Source of the DNA: CAYPHA01 sp964410215
GTDB taxonomy: Bacteria > Calditrichota > Calditrichia > Calditrichales > CAYPHA01
DNA length: 64,000 nucleotides
Assembly (NCBI GenBank): GCA_964410215.1
Contig: CAYPHA010000012.1
Span: 24,144 to 88,143 of the forward strand
Direction of reading: 5' to 3'
Each line of letters begins with the position of its first letter. Positions within the stretch are counted from its first letter, which is position 1. Below are positions 44,754 to 55,127 of the stretch, in pieces. The notes beneath the pieces are model-generated. The model was not told where the DNA came from. It saw nothing but the letters and a program-made list of their open reading frames with translations, and searched no databases. The position numbers were made by a program, and so were the translations under genes.

Positions 44754-47700
44754 ATGCGCAAGACAATTTTAATCCTGGCAATACTGATATCCGGTTTTGG
44801 GCTCTTAATTACACTCTCGCCCTATCTCCTGGAAATGACCGGTTTGGATCTTCCGGTTAAAAAATATATTATTAAAAAAGTTGTCAAGAGCGATTATAAA
44901 CAGTTCAATGCCTATAACCTGCATATTGGTTTAAACAGTCTCGAGATCGACGATATCCGCTATGCAGCTGCAGACCAGGATTTTGAGCTGAATATCAGTA
45001 AGATCAGACTGCATTTTAATTTCTGGCAATTGTGGACAAATCCCAAGCAACCGCAGCGGGCTCTGAAAACCATTTATTTACTTAAACCATCTATTGTAAT
45101 CAATGAAAGAGGTGAGAGCCGTCGGTCCGGTGGGGTTGCGGAGGATGAAACACCTGTACTTCCTGAGGAAATATTTTCCAAGATTGAAAATATTGAATCT
45201 ATTGGCAACATTCAGATTCGTGATGGTGCAGTTTTATGGAAGGAAAGCGACGGTAATCTGGTTAAAATCGCGCAGGGAATCAGTGGCTGGATTAGTACCC
45301 AGGATTATACGAATATTCATCTGAATGCTTCCGGAAGAATCTTTTCCGAAGATAAGAATAATCTGCAGATATCGTCACAGATCAATGTTACGGATAAACA
45401 ACTAACAACCACTATTACTCTGGACGATTATATCGTCTCAACACCATCGATGCGGGCGATTTTCGAGGAAATACCGGTCACTTCCGGTAAATTGAGTGGA
45501 TCCATCATCCTGGAAAATCATGGTTTCCGTATGGACAGCACCCGTGTAAACGGGATTGTTAAAGTTGAGCGGTTAGGGATGGATATTCCATCTGCAGAAA
45601 TCAGTGATCTTAATTTCGAACTGAATATAAGGGATAATTCTCTTGTCATCACAGATGCTCGCGGTGTTCTGCTGGAACAGGCTCCTTTTTCGCTGGATAT
45701 GACGATTGCTGATATCTTCAGACCCGAAATACATGCTGAAATGTCAGCGACAGGCTTCCCTTTGAACTATTTCAACCGATATGTGAAACAGATTCCATTT
45801 AACGGTTCACTGGCCGATTTGGACCTTGAATTTGATTTCAAAAAGGACCGGGCTGCCCTGGCAGGAGAGCTGAATTCACAAGCAATAACCGTTTTCGGGG
45901 ATGTCTTCAAAAATTTCAGGATGTATTTCAACTGGAATCCGGAAACATTTGGCATTGATTATTTTAATGCGATCTGGAAAGGTCTGGCCGTAAACGGCAA
46001 TGCGCAATATGATACCACCCGGAAGCATCTGGGTGTTAAAATTCACGGATTCAAGCAGCTCGGTGAGCATGTTGTTTTTGACAGAATTTCCAATAAGATC
46101 CAGAAATTCGACATAAATTTTGATTACTTTTCCAACACACAGGCCATTGCAGGTGAATGGTCCTATTCACTGGCAGAAGAACGTGATACGGTATTAAGTG
46201 TAAGCGGAGATATTAGCAGCAGGGATGAAACCCTGTATCTCGGAACCGGGCAAAAGCGTAACGGTACGTTAAATGCTTTTATACAAGTCAAGGATTATCT
46301 GACGAATCCTTTGCTGGAAATGGCACGTCTCGAGAATTTACCGGTAGAACTGCTTACAACGGCACCGGTGATTAACGACCTTTTCAGGAAGATCGATACG
46401 GAAATATCTTTAAGCGGTAAACTGAACGATCTGAAGGGGCAAATTCTCATCTCCGGCATCGGTGACGGGCCGGAACTTTTTCGTCTTGATACCGAAATAC
46501 ATGACCTGTTTCGTGATAACAAAAATATTTCCGGACAGATCAATGTGAAAAACCTGAATGGTGCCTATGAAGTTGTTTTTAACAACAGCTTTCTCGGCGG
46601 TGATTTTAACCTGGGTACCGGCATCGACGGAGAGTTTTATATTGATCTAACCAAAGAAGATCAGGTGTTCGGTCAGGTTTTAATTGAAGACTTTAAAATC
46701 ATTCAGGCCTTTGCCGATTCAGCAGTCTCTTCCGATTTCAGGAATCTGGGAAGTCTTAATGGAAGCATGGAAATTGCCGGGACGGTTTATGAACCCACGT
46801 TACACAGCCGCCTTGTTGCAGAAAAATTTGTTTTTAATGATATCGGTTACTATCAGGCCAAACTCGATTTAAAGGCTGACCGGACAATGATCAAAGCGGA
46901 CACGATTGTGATCAGCCTTAACAATTCCCCGGTCCTGCAGGGTAATCTCAACTGGACACTGCTGAATAATTTTGTTGAAGGTCAGTTCAGTGGCTCCGAT
47001 ATAAATTTGCTGGATATTATGAATACCTTCAATATCGGCCCCGAAACGCTGTCGGGAACGACAGCCTACCGGATTAAAGCCGGGGGACCGGTTAAGAGTC
47101 CTCATATTGAAGCGGAATTCGATGTGTCCGACGGTGTATTGAAAAACATTCCCTTTGATCAACTCAATATCAGGCTGACCGATATTGTCAAACCCGATGG
47201 TAATTTTCTGGAATTTAATGATCACTTTATATCACTGGAAAATTTTTACATAGAAGAGGAAGGACGCTATCATCTGCACAGCATCGGTAAACTGCCCATG
47301 AACTCCCGGGATGAGATCGATCTTGTCGTTAATTTTGATGGCGACCTGTTTGGATTGCTGCATTATTGGGAACCATTTTTCAGCGATGGGGTTTCACTCG
47401 TTGATCTGAGCATGCAAATTGGCGGCAATTCAGAAAATATCCGGATCCGCAATGCACAGGCCACGATTGAGCGCGGCGAACTATGGTTACGCAGTGTCGC
47501 GCCACACATCGAAGATATAAAGGGTAAAATCCTGCTCAGGGAAGGCACCAATCAGATTGATTTTGTTGATTTTCAGGGTGCGGTTGACGGACGGAAAATG
47601 CATATCAACACGGTTCGTGATATTGTAACAGAGAGCGGCAAGAAACTGGCCCATTGGTATTTCGAAGACCTTGATCTTGATTTCGGGATACTGGCAATGG

Positions 47701-48911
47701 AGACAACGGATGGCGGCGTCGGATTGAATATTCCCGGATTGATGGAATCGGATGATAAAGGGCATTTTCAATTTTCCGGTAAAGAAAAAGACGAAAAGTT
47801 TTATTTCGCCGGGCCCGTCAAGCACCCTCTGGCATATGGCAAAATGACCGGCTATAATACACGACTTACATTCCCGTTTCTTATAACTGAAAAACCGGGA
47901 CAAAAACCGTCTCTTGCTGTTCAGTTTCTCAAAAATATGGAGTGGGATGTTCATGTTTTACCCGGCGAAAATGTATTGTATTTTCGGGATATTCCCGCTT
48001 ACATCGATAATGTTCAGGCTGAAATATATGTGGATGAATCCAGTGAGGGACTGAAGTTTACAGGTATACTCGACCAGGGCAGTTTCCAGACGATCGGAGG
48101 CCTGGAATCAACCAGGGGCCGTATGGAATACCTGGATCAGAATTTCAGAGTCGATATATTTAATGTCGAGTTTAACGAAGGAGAACTTTTTCCGGATGTG
48201 TCGGGCAGAGCCTGGACAAGTATTCGCGATAGTGTCGGAGCAGCATCTAAAACAATATACCTGCAGTTGTATGTTATCGATCCTGAAACCGGTCAGGAAC
48301 GGCAACAGGGAAATTGGGAGAACTTTAAATTTAAACTGGTTTCTGCGGATCCGCAGATCGGTGAAACCCAGGAACAGGTGCTTGCCTATATGGGGTACTC
48401 TGTAGATAATATCCGTGAAAAAGCGACCAGTGTCGGTGGGGCCATGACGGAAAAATATCTTATCCGGCCGTTACTCAGGCCTATTGAACGGGCCCTGGAA
48501 CGTAATTTAGGAATGGATCTCGTTCGGTTTAATTCCAGTATCGCAAAAAATCTGTTTTATGGAAGTCTCGGTGCGCAAAATGGTATCTCGGCTGATCCTG
48601 CCGCCCAGTTAAATCCGTTTGTATCAACCGCACCCTATCTCTTTTTGATGCAAAGTTCGGAGGTGACCGTCGGTAAATACCTCACCCAGGATATTTATTT
48701 GACCTACACCGGGCAACTGGTTTCGGTTTATGACCAGGTGGATACCGGTTTCGACTTCAATCATTCGGTGGGCGTGGAATACCGGTTTCTGAGAAATATC
48801 CTGCTTGAGGTAGAGTATGATCGTGAACTCATGGGGTTTTACCGTGTGCTCAACGAACGTCAGTATATGGAAGATTTTAAAATTCGGTTAAGACATTCAT
48901 TTTCTTTTTAA
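44754..48911 (+). CDS. tamB: TamB-like inner-membrane translocation/assembly protein
   Basis: A 1385-residue AsmA/TamB-type protein. It has one N-terminal transmembrane helix (about 5-25), then a very long beta-rich region that forms the hydrophobic groove bridging the periplasm, and a C-terminal TamB/DUF490 domain (about 1040-1385) whose end is a beta-strand pattern finishing in Phe (HSFSF). Such proteins carry phospholipids to the outer membrane and help beta-barrel insertion. The bamA gene follows after one nucleotide, a pairing expected for a shared function. No clear ribosome-binding site precedes the ATG. Confidence 0.88.
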   Translation: MRKTILILAILISGFGLLITLSPYLLEMTGLDLPVKKYIIKKVVKSDYKQFNAYNLHIGLNSLEIDDIRYAAADQDFELNISKIRLHFNFWQLWTNPKQPQRALKTIYLLKPSIVINERGESRRSGGVAEDETPVLPEEIFSKIENIESIGNIQIRDGAVLWKESDGNLVKIAQGISGWISTQDYTNIHLNASGRIFSEDKNNLQISSQINVTDKQLTTTITLDDYIVSTPSMRAIFEEIPVTSGKLSGSIILENHGFRMDSTRVNGIVKVERLGMDIPSAEISDLNFELNIRDNSLVITDARGVLLEQAPFSLDMTIADIFRPEIHAEMSATGFPLNYFNRYVKQIPFNGSLADLDLEFDFKKDRAALAGELNSQAITVFGDVFKNFRMYFNWNPETFGIDYFNAIWKGLAVNGNAQYDTTRKHLGVKIHGFKQLGEHVVFDRISNKIQKFDINFDYFSNTQAIAGEWSYSLAEERDTVLSVSGDISSRDETLYLGTGQKRNGTLNAFIQVKDYLTNPLLEMARLENLPVELLTTAPVINDLFRKIDTEISLSGKLNDLKGQILISGIGDGPELFRLDTEIHDLFRDNKNISGQINVKNLNGAYEVVFNNSFLGGDFNLGTGIDGEFYIDLTKEDQVFGQVLIEDFKIIQAFADSAVSSDFRNLGSLNGSMEIAGTVYEPTLHSRLVAEKFVFNDIGYYQAKLDLKADRTMIKADTIVISLNNSPVLQGNLNWTLLNNFVEGQFSGSDINLLDIMNTFNIGPETLSGTTAYRIKAGGPVKSPHIEAEFDVSDGVLKNIPFDQLNIRLTDIVKPDGNFLEFNDHFISLENFYIEEEGRYHLHSIGKLPMNSRDEIDLVVNFDGDLFGLLHYWEPFFSDGVSLVDLSMQIGGNSENIRIRNAQATIERGELWLRSVAPHIEDIKGKILLREGTNQIDFVDFQGAVDGRKMHINTVRDIVTESGKKLAHWYFEDLDLDFGILAMETTDGGVGLNIPGLMESDDKGHFQFSGKEKDEKFYFAGPVKHPLAYGKMTGYNTRLTFPFLITEKPGQKPSLAVQFLKNMEWDVHVLPGENVLYFRDIPAYIDNVQAEIYVDESSEGLKFTGILDQGSFQTIGGLESTRGRMEYLDQNFRVDIFNVEFNEGELFPDVSGRAWTSIRDSVGAASKTIYLQLYVIDPETGQERQQGNWENFKFKLVSADPQIGETQEQVLAYMGYSVDNIREKATSVGGAMTEKYLIRPLLRPIERALERNLGMDLVRFNSSIAKNLFYGSLGAQNGISADPAAQLNPFVSTAPYLFLMQSSEVTVGKYLTQDIYLTYTGQLVSVYDQVDTGFDFNHSVGVEYRFLRNILLEVEYDRELMGFYRVLNERQYMEDFKIRLRHSFSF

Positions 48912-48924
48912 TGTGGAGGAACAT

Positions 48925-51243
48925 GTGCGAAAAATCTTGACATTCTTAATCTTAGTTATGGTAAGCACATCCCTTCTGGGACAGGCACAAAAAATTAAAA
49001 TTAATTCCATTGTTGTTAAAGGAAATACGGTGGATGCAAGCTCCATCCGGCTGAACTCGGGACTGACAGCTGGCATGGAAATAACGGGAGAAGATCTGCA
49101 ACAGGCCGTACGAAGCCTGTGGGCTCTCCGGATTTTTTCAGATGTACAAATCTATATTCAGAATCAGTCCGCTGAAGGTATTGATCTCCTGATAAAGGTT
49201 GAAGAATTTCCCCGTTTGGGCAATGTGAGCATTGAGGGATATGACGAGTTATCTGAAAAAGAGGTGCAGGAGTCCCTGAATACCTATCGGGGTATGGTGG
49301 TCACCCCATATAAAATATTCAAAATGAAAAATACACTCCTGGATAAGTATAAAGAGGAAGGGTATCTCCTGGCTGAAGTGGATATTGATACGGTGCATGC
49401 GAAGACAAACCGGGTCGATCTGCTTGTCGATATACGTGAAGGCCGGGAAGTTCAGGTGGAGACAATCTCTTTTCATAATAATGAAAATTTTGAGGACGAT
49501 AAACTGCGCGGCCAGATGGATGATATCAAAGAAGACCGCTGGTGGCGGGGTGCTGATTTTGATCATAAGAAATTTGAAGCGGATAAGGAACGTATCGTTC
49601 AGTTTTATAAGGAAAACGGTTTTCGCGATGCGGAAGTGATCAAAGATTCACTTTCATACAGTGAGGACAAATCTGACCTGTTTATCGACATTTGGGTATA
49701 TGAGGGAAATAAATATTACTTCGGAGATATCGCCTTTGAGGGTAATGTAATCTTTTCCAATGAAGAACTGCAGACGGCAATGGATATACGCAAGGGTGAT
49801 ACCTATGATCAGAAAAAATTTGATGAAGGGATCCAGACCCGCGTCAAGACCATGTATTACAATCAGGGATACCTGTTTGCTAACGTCATACCCCGGGAAA
49901 TACCTGTTTCCGAAGATACGCTCGACGTCCTGTTCCGGATCATTGAAGGGAATGTCGTTCATGTGAAGGAAGTGGTCATTGGCGGCAATACGAAAACCCA
50001 TGAAAAAGTTATCCGCAGGGAATTCAGGCTGCATCCCGGCGATGTATTCAACAGTGCGAAACTGGAACGTTCCATTCGTGATGTCATGATCCTGAATTAT
50101 TTTGCCAATGTTAACCCGGATGTGCGCCTTATCGAGAATGATACAAAAAATGTAAATTTGCGTGTCGATGTGGAAGAAAAGTCTACGGATATGGCAAGTA
50201 TGTCTGCGGGATACAGTCAGCGCGACGGCATGATCGGTTCGCTTGGACTGACTTTCAATAATTTTTCCATGGCACACCCTTTTTCAGGAGGCGATGGACA
50301 ACGTCTTTCTTTTGACTGGCAATTTGGGAGAATCTACCGTTCCATATCGCTGAGCTTTACGGAACCCTGGCTATTTGGGACACCGACACTGGGCGGTTTC
50401 TCCATATTTAACACGCGAACAGGCGGGGGATTCTATCCATGGGACAGAAGAGACCGTGGAGGCACCGTACGTATAGGACGGCGTTTCTACTGGCCGGATA
50501 ATTATTTCCGTGGCGACTGGATTGTCCGCTACGCACAGACATCCATTACCAATATCAGAGATGCCGATCTGCTGGCACGCTACCAGGCCTCGGGGATTGC
50601 AGGAAATACCACACAGCTGAGTCTTACACAGATCATCTCACGCGATAGCCGGAATAATCCGGAATTTCCGACGCGCGGATCTTCGCATTCTTTTATGACA
50701 GAAATTTCTGGAGGACCATTTGGTGGGGATCAGGATTTTTTCAAAAGCATTTTTACGGCCGAATGGTTCATCCCGCTTCCGTTCGGACTGGTCCTCTACA
50801 GCCATAACAAATATGGGGTGATCGAAGAGCTGATAGATAATTCGCTGATTCTGTTCGGTGAATATTTCTATATCGGCGGTAGCGGACTCGGTTTTGCCGA
50901 AGGCCTCCGTGGGTATGACGACGGACAGGTAGGGCCGTTGACTACCGGCGGAAGTCCGCTCGGTGGAAAGGTCATGCTCAAAAATTCACTGGAATTACGC
51001 TTCCAGATCGCACCAAATCCGACTATTTTCGGCCTTTTCTTCGCTGAAGGCGGTAATGCATGGGAACATTTAGATCAGGCAAATCCGTTCGAATTGAGGC
51101 GATCCGTTGGAACCGGTGTTCGTCTTTTTATGCCGATGATCGGTATAATCGGTATCGATTTTGGTTATGGATTTGACTACTACGATCAGTACGGAAAACG
51201 CGAGGGACAATGGAAGGTGCACTTTCAGTTTGGAAGATTTTAA
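48925..51243 (+). CDS. bamA: Outer-membrane protein assembly factor BamA
   Basis: About 772 residues: a signal peptide (about 1-22), five POTRA repeats (about 25-415) and a 16-strand barrel of the Omp85 family. The barrel keeps the VRGF-like loop as GLRGYDDG (near 660) and ends with aromatic Phe (FQFGRF), the usual signal for barrel proteins. The GTG at 48925 is chosen because GGAGG lies five bases upstream; a GTG at 48913 would place that site inside the gene. BamA folds and inserts barrel proteins in the outer membrane. Confidence 0.95.
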   Translation: MRKILTFLILVMVSTSLLGQAQKIKINSIVVKGNTVDASSIRLNSGLTAGMEITGEDLQQAVRSLWALRIFSDVQIYIQNQSAEGIDLLIKVEEFPRLGNVSIEGYDELSEKEVQESLNTYRGMVVTPYKIFKMKNTLLDKYKEEGYLLAEVDIDTVHAKTNRVDLLVDIREGREVQVETISFHNNENFEDDKLRGQMDDIKEDRWWRGADFDHKKFEADKERIVQFYKENGFRDAEVIKDSLSYSEDKSDLFIDIWVYEGNKYYFGDIAFEGNVIFSNEELQTAMDIRKGDTYDQKKFDEGIQTRVKTMYYNQGYLFANVIPREIPVSEDTLDVLFRIIEGNVVHVKEVVIGGNTKTHEKVIRREFRLHPGDVFNSAKLERSIRDVMILNYFANVNPDVRLIENDTKNVNLRVDVEEKSTDMASMSAGYSQRDGMIGSLGLTFNNFSMAHPFSGGDGQRLSFDWQFGRIYRSISLSFTEPWLFGTPTLGGFSIFNTRTGGGFYPWDRRDRGGTVRIGRRFYWPDNYFRGDWIVRYAQTSITNIRDADLLARYQASGIAGNTTQLSLTQIISRDSRNNPEFPTRGSSHSFMTEISGGPFGGDQDFFKSIFTAEWFIPLPFGLVLYSHNKYGVIEELIDNSLILFGEYFYIGGSGLGFAEGLRGYDDGQVGPLTTGGSPLGGKVMLKNSLELRFQIAPNPTIFGLFFAEGGNAWEHLDQANPFELRRSVGTGVRLFMPMIGIIGIDFGYGFDYYDQYGKREGQWKVHFQFGRF

Positions 51244-51328
51244 ATTATTTTATAAATTAATTTTTTCTATTCGGTCTTTGTTACGGTCCGTGTAGAGTTC
51301 ACGACATCATTTTGATAAGGAGGTTCTT

Positions 51329-51871
51329 GTGACTAATTTAAAACTCAGCAGGATTTTTACCATTGTTTTACTATTAAGCGTGTCTTTGTTTGCTCAGAAA
51401 TTTGCCTATGTGCATTCGCAACAGATCCTGTCCGAATATCAGGAATATGTGGATGTTCAGAATAAACTGGAAGAAATTCGTAATCAGTATGATGCTGAAT
51501 ACCAGCAGATGGTAAATGAATATAATGTCATGATTGAAGAAATCGATTCGCAGAGCCTGCTGCTCAGTCCTGAGAAAAAAGAAGAAAAAATGAAGAATGC
51601 GCAGGATAAGGCGCTGGCAATCGAACGGTATAAATATGAAAAATTAGGCCCGGAAGGTGAATACTACCGTAAAAACCTGGAGCTTACCAAACCCATCATT
51701 GATAAGATCAATGAACTTATTCAGAAAATTGGCAGGGACGATGGGTATGATTTCATCTTTGATGCATCCTCAGGGGCGCTTGTTCATGCCGATTCAGATA
51801 AATATGACATTACCGATCGTGTTCTTGAAGAACTGAATAAAGGTGTTATCACAAACAGTTCCGGTAACTAG
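51329..51871 (+). CDS. OmpH/Skp-family periplasmic chaperone
   Basis: A 180-residue protein with a signal peptide (about 1-22, ending SLFAQ), a KFAYVHSQQIL start typical of mature Skp, and a charged helical hairpin (about 45-120) that forms the tentacles clasping unfolded barrel proteins. A GTG start follows AAGGAGG. It sits between bamA and lpxD, the order usual in diderm bacteria. Its length is close to that of Skp. Confidence 0.88.
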   Translation: MTNLKLSRIFTIVLLLSVSLFAQKFAYVHSQQILSEYQEYVDVQNKLEEIRNQYDAEYQQMVNEYNVMIEEIDSQSLLLSPEKKEEKMKNAQDKALAIERYKYEKLGPEGEYYRKNLELTKPIIDKINELIQKIGRDDGYDFIFDASSGALVHADSDKYDITDRVLEELNKGVITNSSGN

Positions 51872-51880
51872 TTGAAATTA

Positions 51881-52930
51881 ATGACATTAGAAGATATAGC
51901 AGCATATCTGGAAGGCCAGCTTTACGGGCCTCCTGATCTGGAAATTATACGTCCGGCAAGAATTGAAGATGCGAATAAAGGTGAAATCACCTTTATTTCG
52001 AATCCGAAATATGCAAGATTTCTCTCTGAAACCCGTGCCAGCGCGATCATTGTTGATGATAATATCAAAGATGTGGAGCTGCCGCATATACGTGTTAAAA
52101 ATTCTTATCTGGGTTTCCTGCGTGTGCTCCAATTGTACATGCCCGAAGCACATGTTTATCTGCAAGGTATCTCCGATGATGCGGTGATAGATGCCACGGC
52201 AGTCATCGGTGAGGATGTACATATCGGACCGCATGTTTATGTGGGTCCCGGTGCCCGCATCGGCAGGGGAACCGTACTCTATCCTGGTGTTGTAATACTT
52301 CAAAATGTGCAAATCGGAACAGCGTGTGTGCTGTATCCGCATGTTTCTGTGCGTGAAGAGTGTATTATTGGTGATCATGTAATCGTCCATAACGGGAGCG
52401 TCATCGGCAGTGACGGTTTTGGTTTTGCACCCGATGGCGAATCCTATCGAAAAATTCCGCAGTTAGGGCGCGTCATTGTGGAAGATGATGTTGAAATTGG
52501 CGCCAATGTGACGATCGACCGTGCCACGATCGGAGATACGGTTATACAAACCGGCTGTAAAATCGATAACCTGGTCCAGATTGCCCATAATGTAACGGTC
52601 GGTAAAAATACCGTCATGGCCGCACAGGCCGGTATCGCCGGCAGTACGCAACTCGGAGAACATGTAACCATCGGTGGGCAGGTCGGTATTACCGGCCATA
52701 TAAAGGTCGGGAATCAGGCTATTATAGCTGCACAGTCCGGTGTCTCGAAAGAGGTACCGGATAAAACCGTTTTATTCGGGACGCCGGCGTTGCCCATTAT
52801 GCAGCAGAAAAAAATTGATGTCAGCATGAGAAAATTGCCGGAACTTATAAAAAAGATACATCAATTGGAACTCGAGATTGAAAAGCTGAAAAAAAGTGCC
52901 AGTGACGTAGATAATTCGGAGAGTAGATGA
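51881..52930 (+). CDS. lpxD: UDP-3-O-acyl-glucosamine N-acyltransferase LpxD
   Basis: About 349 residues. The N-terminal domain binds uridine, the central left-handed beta-helix is made of hexapeptide repeats (about 100-290), and the C-terminus is a Lys/Glu-rich helix. The catalytic His is in DNLVQIAHNVTVG (near 230). LpxD adds the second acyl chain in lipid A synthesis. ATG at 51881 is used; a TTG three codons earlier directly abuts the ompH stop. Its end overlaps the lpxC start as ATGA. Confidence 0.93.
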   Translation: MTLEDIAAYLEGQLYGPPDLEIIRPARIEDANKGEITFISNPKYARFLSETRASAIIVDDNIKDVELPHIRVKNSYLGFLRVLQLYMPEAHVYLQGISDDAVIDATAVIGEDVHIGPHVYVGPGARIGRGTVLYPGVVILQNVQIGTACVLYPHVSVREECIIGDHVIVHNGSVIGSDGFGFAPDGESYRKIPQLGRVIVEDDVEIGANVTIDRATIGDTVIQTGCKIDNLVQIAHNVTVGKNTVMAAQAGIAGSTQLGEHVTIGGQVGITGHIKVGNQAIIAAQSGVSKEVPDKTVLFGTPALPIMQQKKIDVSMRKLPELIKKIHQLELEIEKLKKSASDVDNSESR

Positions 52931-54336
52931 TTAAGAATCAGCGGACGATTAAGAATGAGGTTACCTATGAAGGCGTAGGGCTTCATACCGGTAATAAAAC
53001 GCGTATCACCTTTAAACCGGCTCCTGAAAATTATGGAATCAGGTTTGTTCGTGTTGATGTGGATAATGCACCGGAAATTCCCGCTGTCGTCGATTATGTG
53101 GTACAAAATACGGATATCGACAGCCTGCGTGGTACGACGCTTCAGGTAGATGGTGTCGAAGTGCATACAGTCGAACATGTTCTGGCAGCAATCGTCGGTC
53201 TCGAGCTGGATAATGTCAGGATCGAGCTGGATGCAAATGAACCGCCGATTGGGGATGGATCAGCAATGCCTTTTGTGAGCATGCTCCTGGAAGCAGGTAT
53301 TGAGGAACAGTCCGAACCTAAAAACTATGTCGTTATCGAAGAACCATTATCTTACCATGATGAAAACCGAGGGATTGAATTCGCGGCATTACCTACCGAC
53401 GATTATCGCATAACTGTGATGATAGACTATAAAAATCCAGCCCTGGGTAGTCAGCATAGCGGTCTGTTTTCAATGGAAAAGGAGTTTGTGTCTGAATTTG
53501 CTCCGGCGCGTACTTTTTGTTTCCTGCATGAAGTTGAAACACTGGTAGAGCAGGGGCTGATAAAGGGAGGCGACCTGAACAGCGCGGTTGTTATCGTAGA
53601 CCGCCATCTGGAAAATGATGATATTAAACGTCTTCGTACCATGTTTGAGATAAAGGAAGATGTTGTACTTGGCGAAAACGGAATCCTTAATAACAAGCAA
53701 TTGCGTTTTAAAAATGAACCTTCACGGCATAAACTTCTTGATATGATTGGCGATCTCGCCCTGGTCGGTGCGAATATCAAAGGACAAATTCTGGCTGCCC
53801 GCCCGGGCCACCAGAGCAATATCGAATTTGCCAGGGTTATCCGTAATCTCTACAAAAAACAGAAGCTTACCAAAAAATACCAGGATATCAGTAAGAAGGG
53901 CATTGTTTTCGATATCAATGCCATAAAAAAAATCCTTCCCCACCGTTATCCGTTTCTTTTGATCGATTCGATTATTGAATTTGAACCTGAAAAACGTGCC
54001 GTCGGTATTAAAAATATCTCTGCCAATGAACACTTCTTTCAGGGACATTTTCCCGATAAGCCGGTTATGCCGGGTGTGCTGATTGTTGAAGCCATGGGGC
54101 AGGTTGGCGGGGTTCTTCTTCTTAATGAGCGGGAAGGCGTTGAGAATAAACTGGTCTTTTTCATGGGATTCGATAATGTGAAATTTCGTAAAATCGTCCA
54201 GCCGGGTGATCAGCTGGTAATGGAACTTGAAATGATGAAAGCACGCCGATCTACTTTCAAAATGGCAGGAAAAGCGTATGTTCAGGGCGAGCTGGTCTGT
54301 GAAGCAGAATTAATGGCTGCCATGGTGGAACGTTGA
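52927..54336 (+). CDS. lpxC-fabZ: LpxC-FabZ bifunctional fusion
   Basis: A 469-residue fusion of the LpxC deacetylase (about 1-310) and the FabZ dehydratase (about 325-469). LpxC commits UDP-acyl-GlcNAc to lipid A; its zinc His is in HTVEHVLAA (near 77-85) and its second and third ligands in HKLLDMIGDL (near 262-271). FabZ dehydrates hydroxyacyl-ACP; its catalytic His is in LPHRYPFLLID (near 338-348) and the Glu in PGVLIVEAMGQ (near 378-388). The fusion is a recognised FCB-superphylum feature and may balance lipid A against phospholipid synthesis. The start overlaps lpxD. Confidence 0.94.
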   Translation: MIKNQRTIKNEVTYEGVGLHTGNKTRITFKPAPENYGIRFVRVDVDNAPEIPAVVDYVVQNTDIDSLRGTTLQVDGVEVHTVEHVLAAIVGLELDNVRIELDANEPPIGDGSAMPFVSMLLEAGIEEQSEPKNYVVIEEPLSYHDENRGIEFAALPTDDYRITVMIDYKNPALGSQHSGLFSMEKEFVSEFAPARTFCFLHEVETLVEQGLIKGGDLNSAVVIVDRHLENDDIKRLRTMFEIKEDVVLGENGILNNKQLRFKNEPSRHKLLDMIGDLALVGANIKGQILAARPGHQSNIEFARVIRNLYKKQKLTKKYQDISKKGIVFDINAIKKILPHRYPFLLIDSIIEFEPEKRAVGIKNISANEHFFQGHFPDKPVMPGVLIVEAMGQVGGVLLLNEREGVENKLVFFMGFDNVKFRKIVQPGDQLVMELEMMKARRSTFKMAGKAYVQGELVCEAELMAAMVER

Positions 54337-54347
54337 AGGAGTTGAAC

Positions 54348-55127
54348 ATGACCGGAATACACCCGACCGCACTTGTGGATTCAAATGCTGAAATTGCTCC
54401 GGATGTGGCCATTGGTCCTTACAGCATCATTGAAGACGGTGTTAAAATAGCGCAAGGAACACATATTTCATCGCATGTTCGTATTTGCAAAGGAACTACG
54501 ATCGGCGCATCCTGTTCCGTCTATCAGGGCGCTGTTATAGGAACACAACCACAGGATTTGAAATTCGGTGGTGAAGAATCCTATGTGACGATCGGGAATA
54601 ATACGACCATACGTGAATATGCCACCATAAACCGTGCTACAAGCGACAGTTATTATACCAGAATCGGCGATAATTGCCTGCTGATGGCCTATTCGCATGT
54701 TGCACATGACTGTCATATTGGAAACAATGTCATTCTTGCGAATTCCGTAAACCTTGCCGGCCATGTGACCATCGAAGATTTTGTCGGTATCGGCGGGCTG
54801 ACACCCGTACACCAGTTTACGCATATCGGAAGCCACTGCTTTATCGGTGGCGGACTCAGGGTGAACAAGGATGTCCCACCATATATTCTTGCTATGGGAG
54901 AACCCTTAACGTTTGGCGGCCTGAATACGATCGGTTTGAAACGCCGTGGATTCAGTGATGATACACTGAAACAATTGAAGAATGCTTTTCATGTCCTTTA
55001 CAGGGAAAACCTGACCATTAATGAAGCCATTCAGAAGATAAAAAGTGATATTAACAATGTTCCGGAAATAGACCATCTGGTAGCCTTTCTGGAAAAGAGT
55101 GACCGCGGAATTGTACGCAGAGTTTGA
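54348..55127 (+). CDS. lpxA: UDP-GlcNAc acyltransferase LpxA
   Basis: About 259 residues, normal for LpxA, the first enzyme of lipid A synthesis. A left-handed beta-helix spans about residues 5-185; the catalytic His is in MAYSHVAHDCHIG (near 118). The C-terminal helical part starts near 190 with LKRRGFSDD. ATG at 54348 follows AAGGAG; an upstream TTG is less likely. The gene is 11 nt after lpxC-fabZ, giving a lpxD-lpxC/fabZ-lpxA cluster. Confidence 0.94.
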   Translation: MTGIHPTALVDSNAEIAPDVAIGPYSIIEDGVKIAQGTHISSHVRICKGTTIGASCSVYQGAVIGTQPQDLKFGGEESYVTIGNNTTIREYATINRATSDSYYTRIGDNCLLMAYSHVAHDCHIGNNVILANSVNLAGHVTIEDFVGIGGLTPVHQFTHIGSHCFIGGGLRVNKDVPPYILAMGEPLTFGGLNTIGLKRRGFSDDTLKQLKNAFHVLYRENLTINEAIQKIKSDINNVPEIDHLVAFLEKSDRGIVRRV

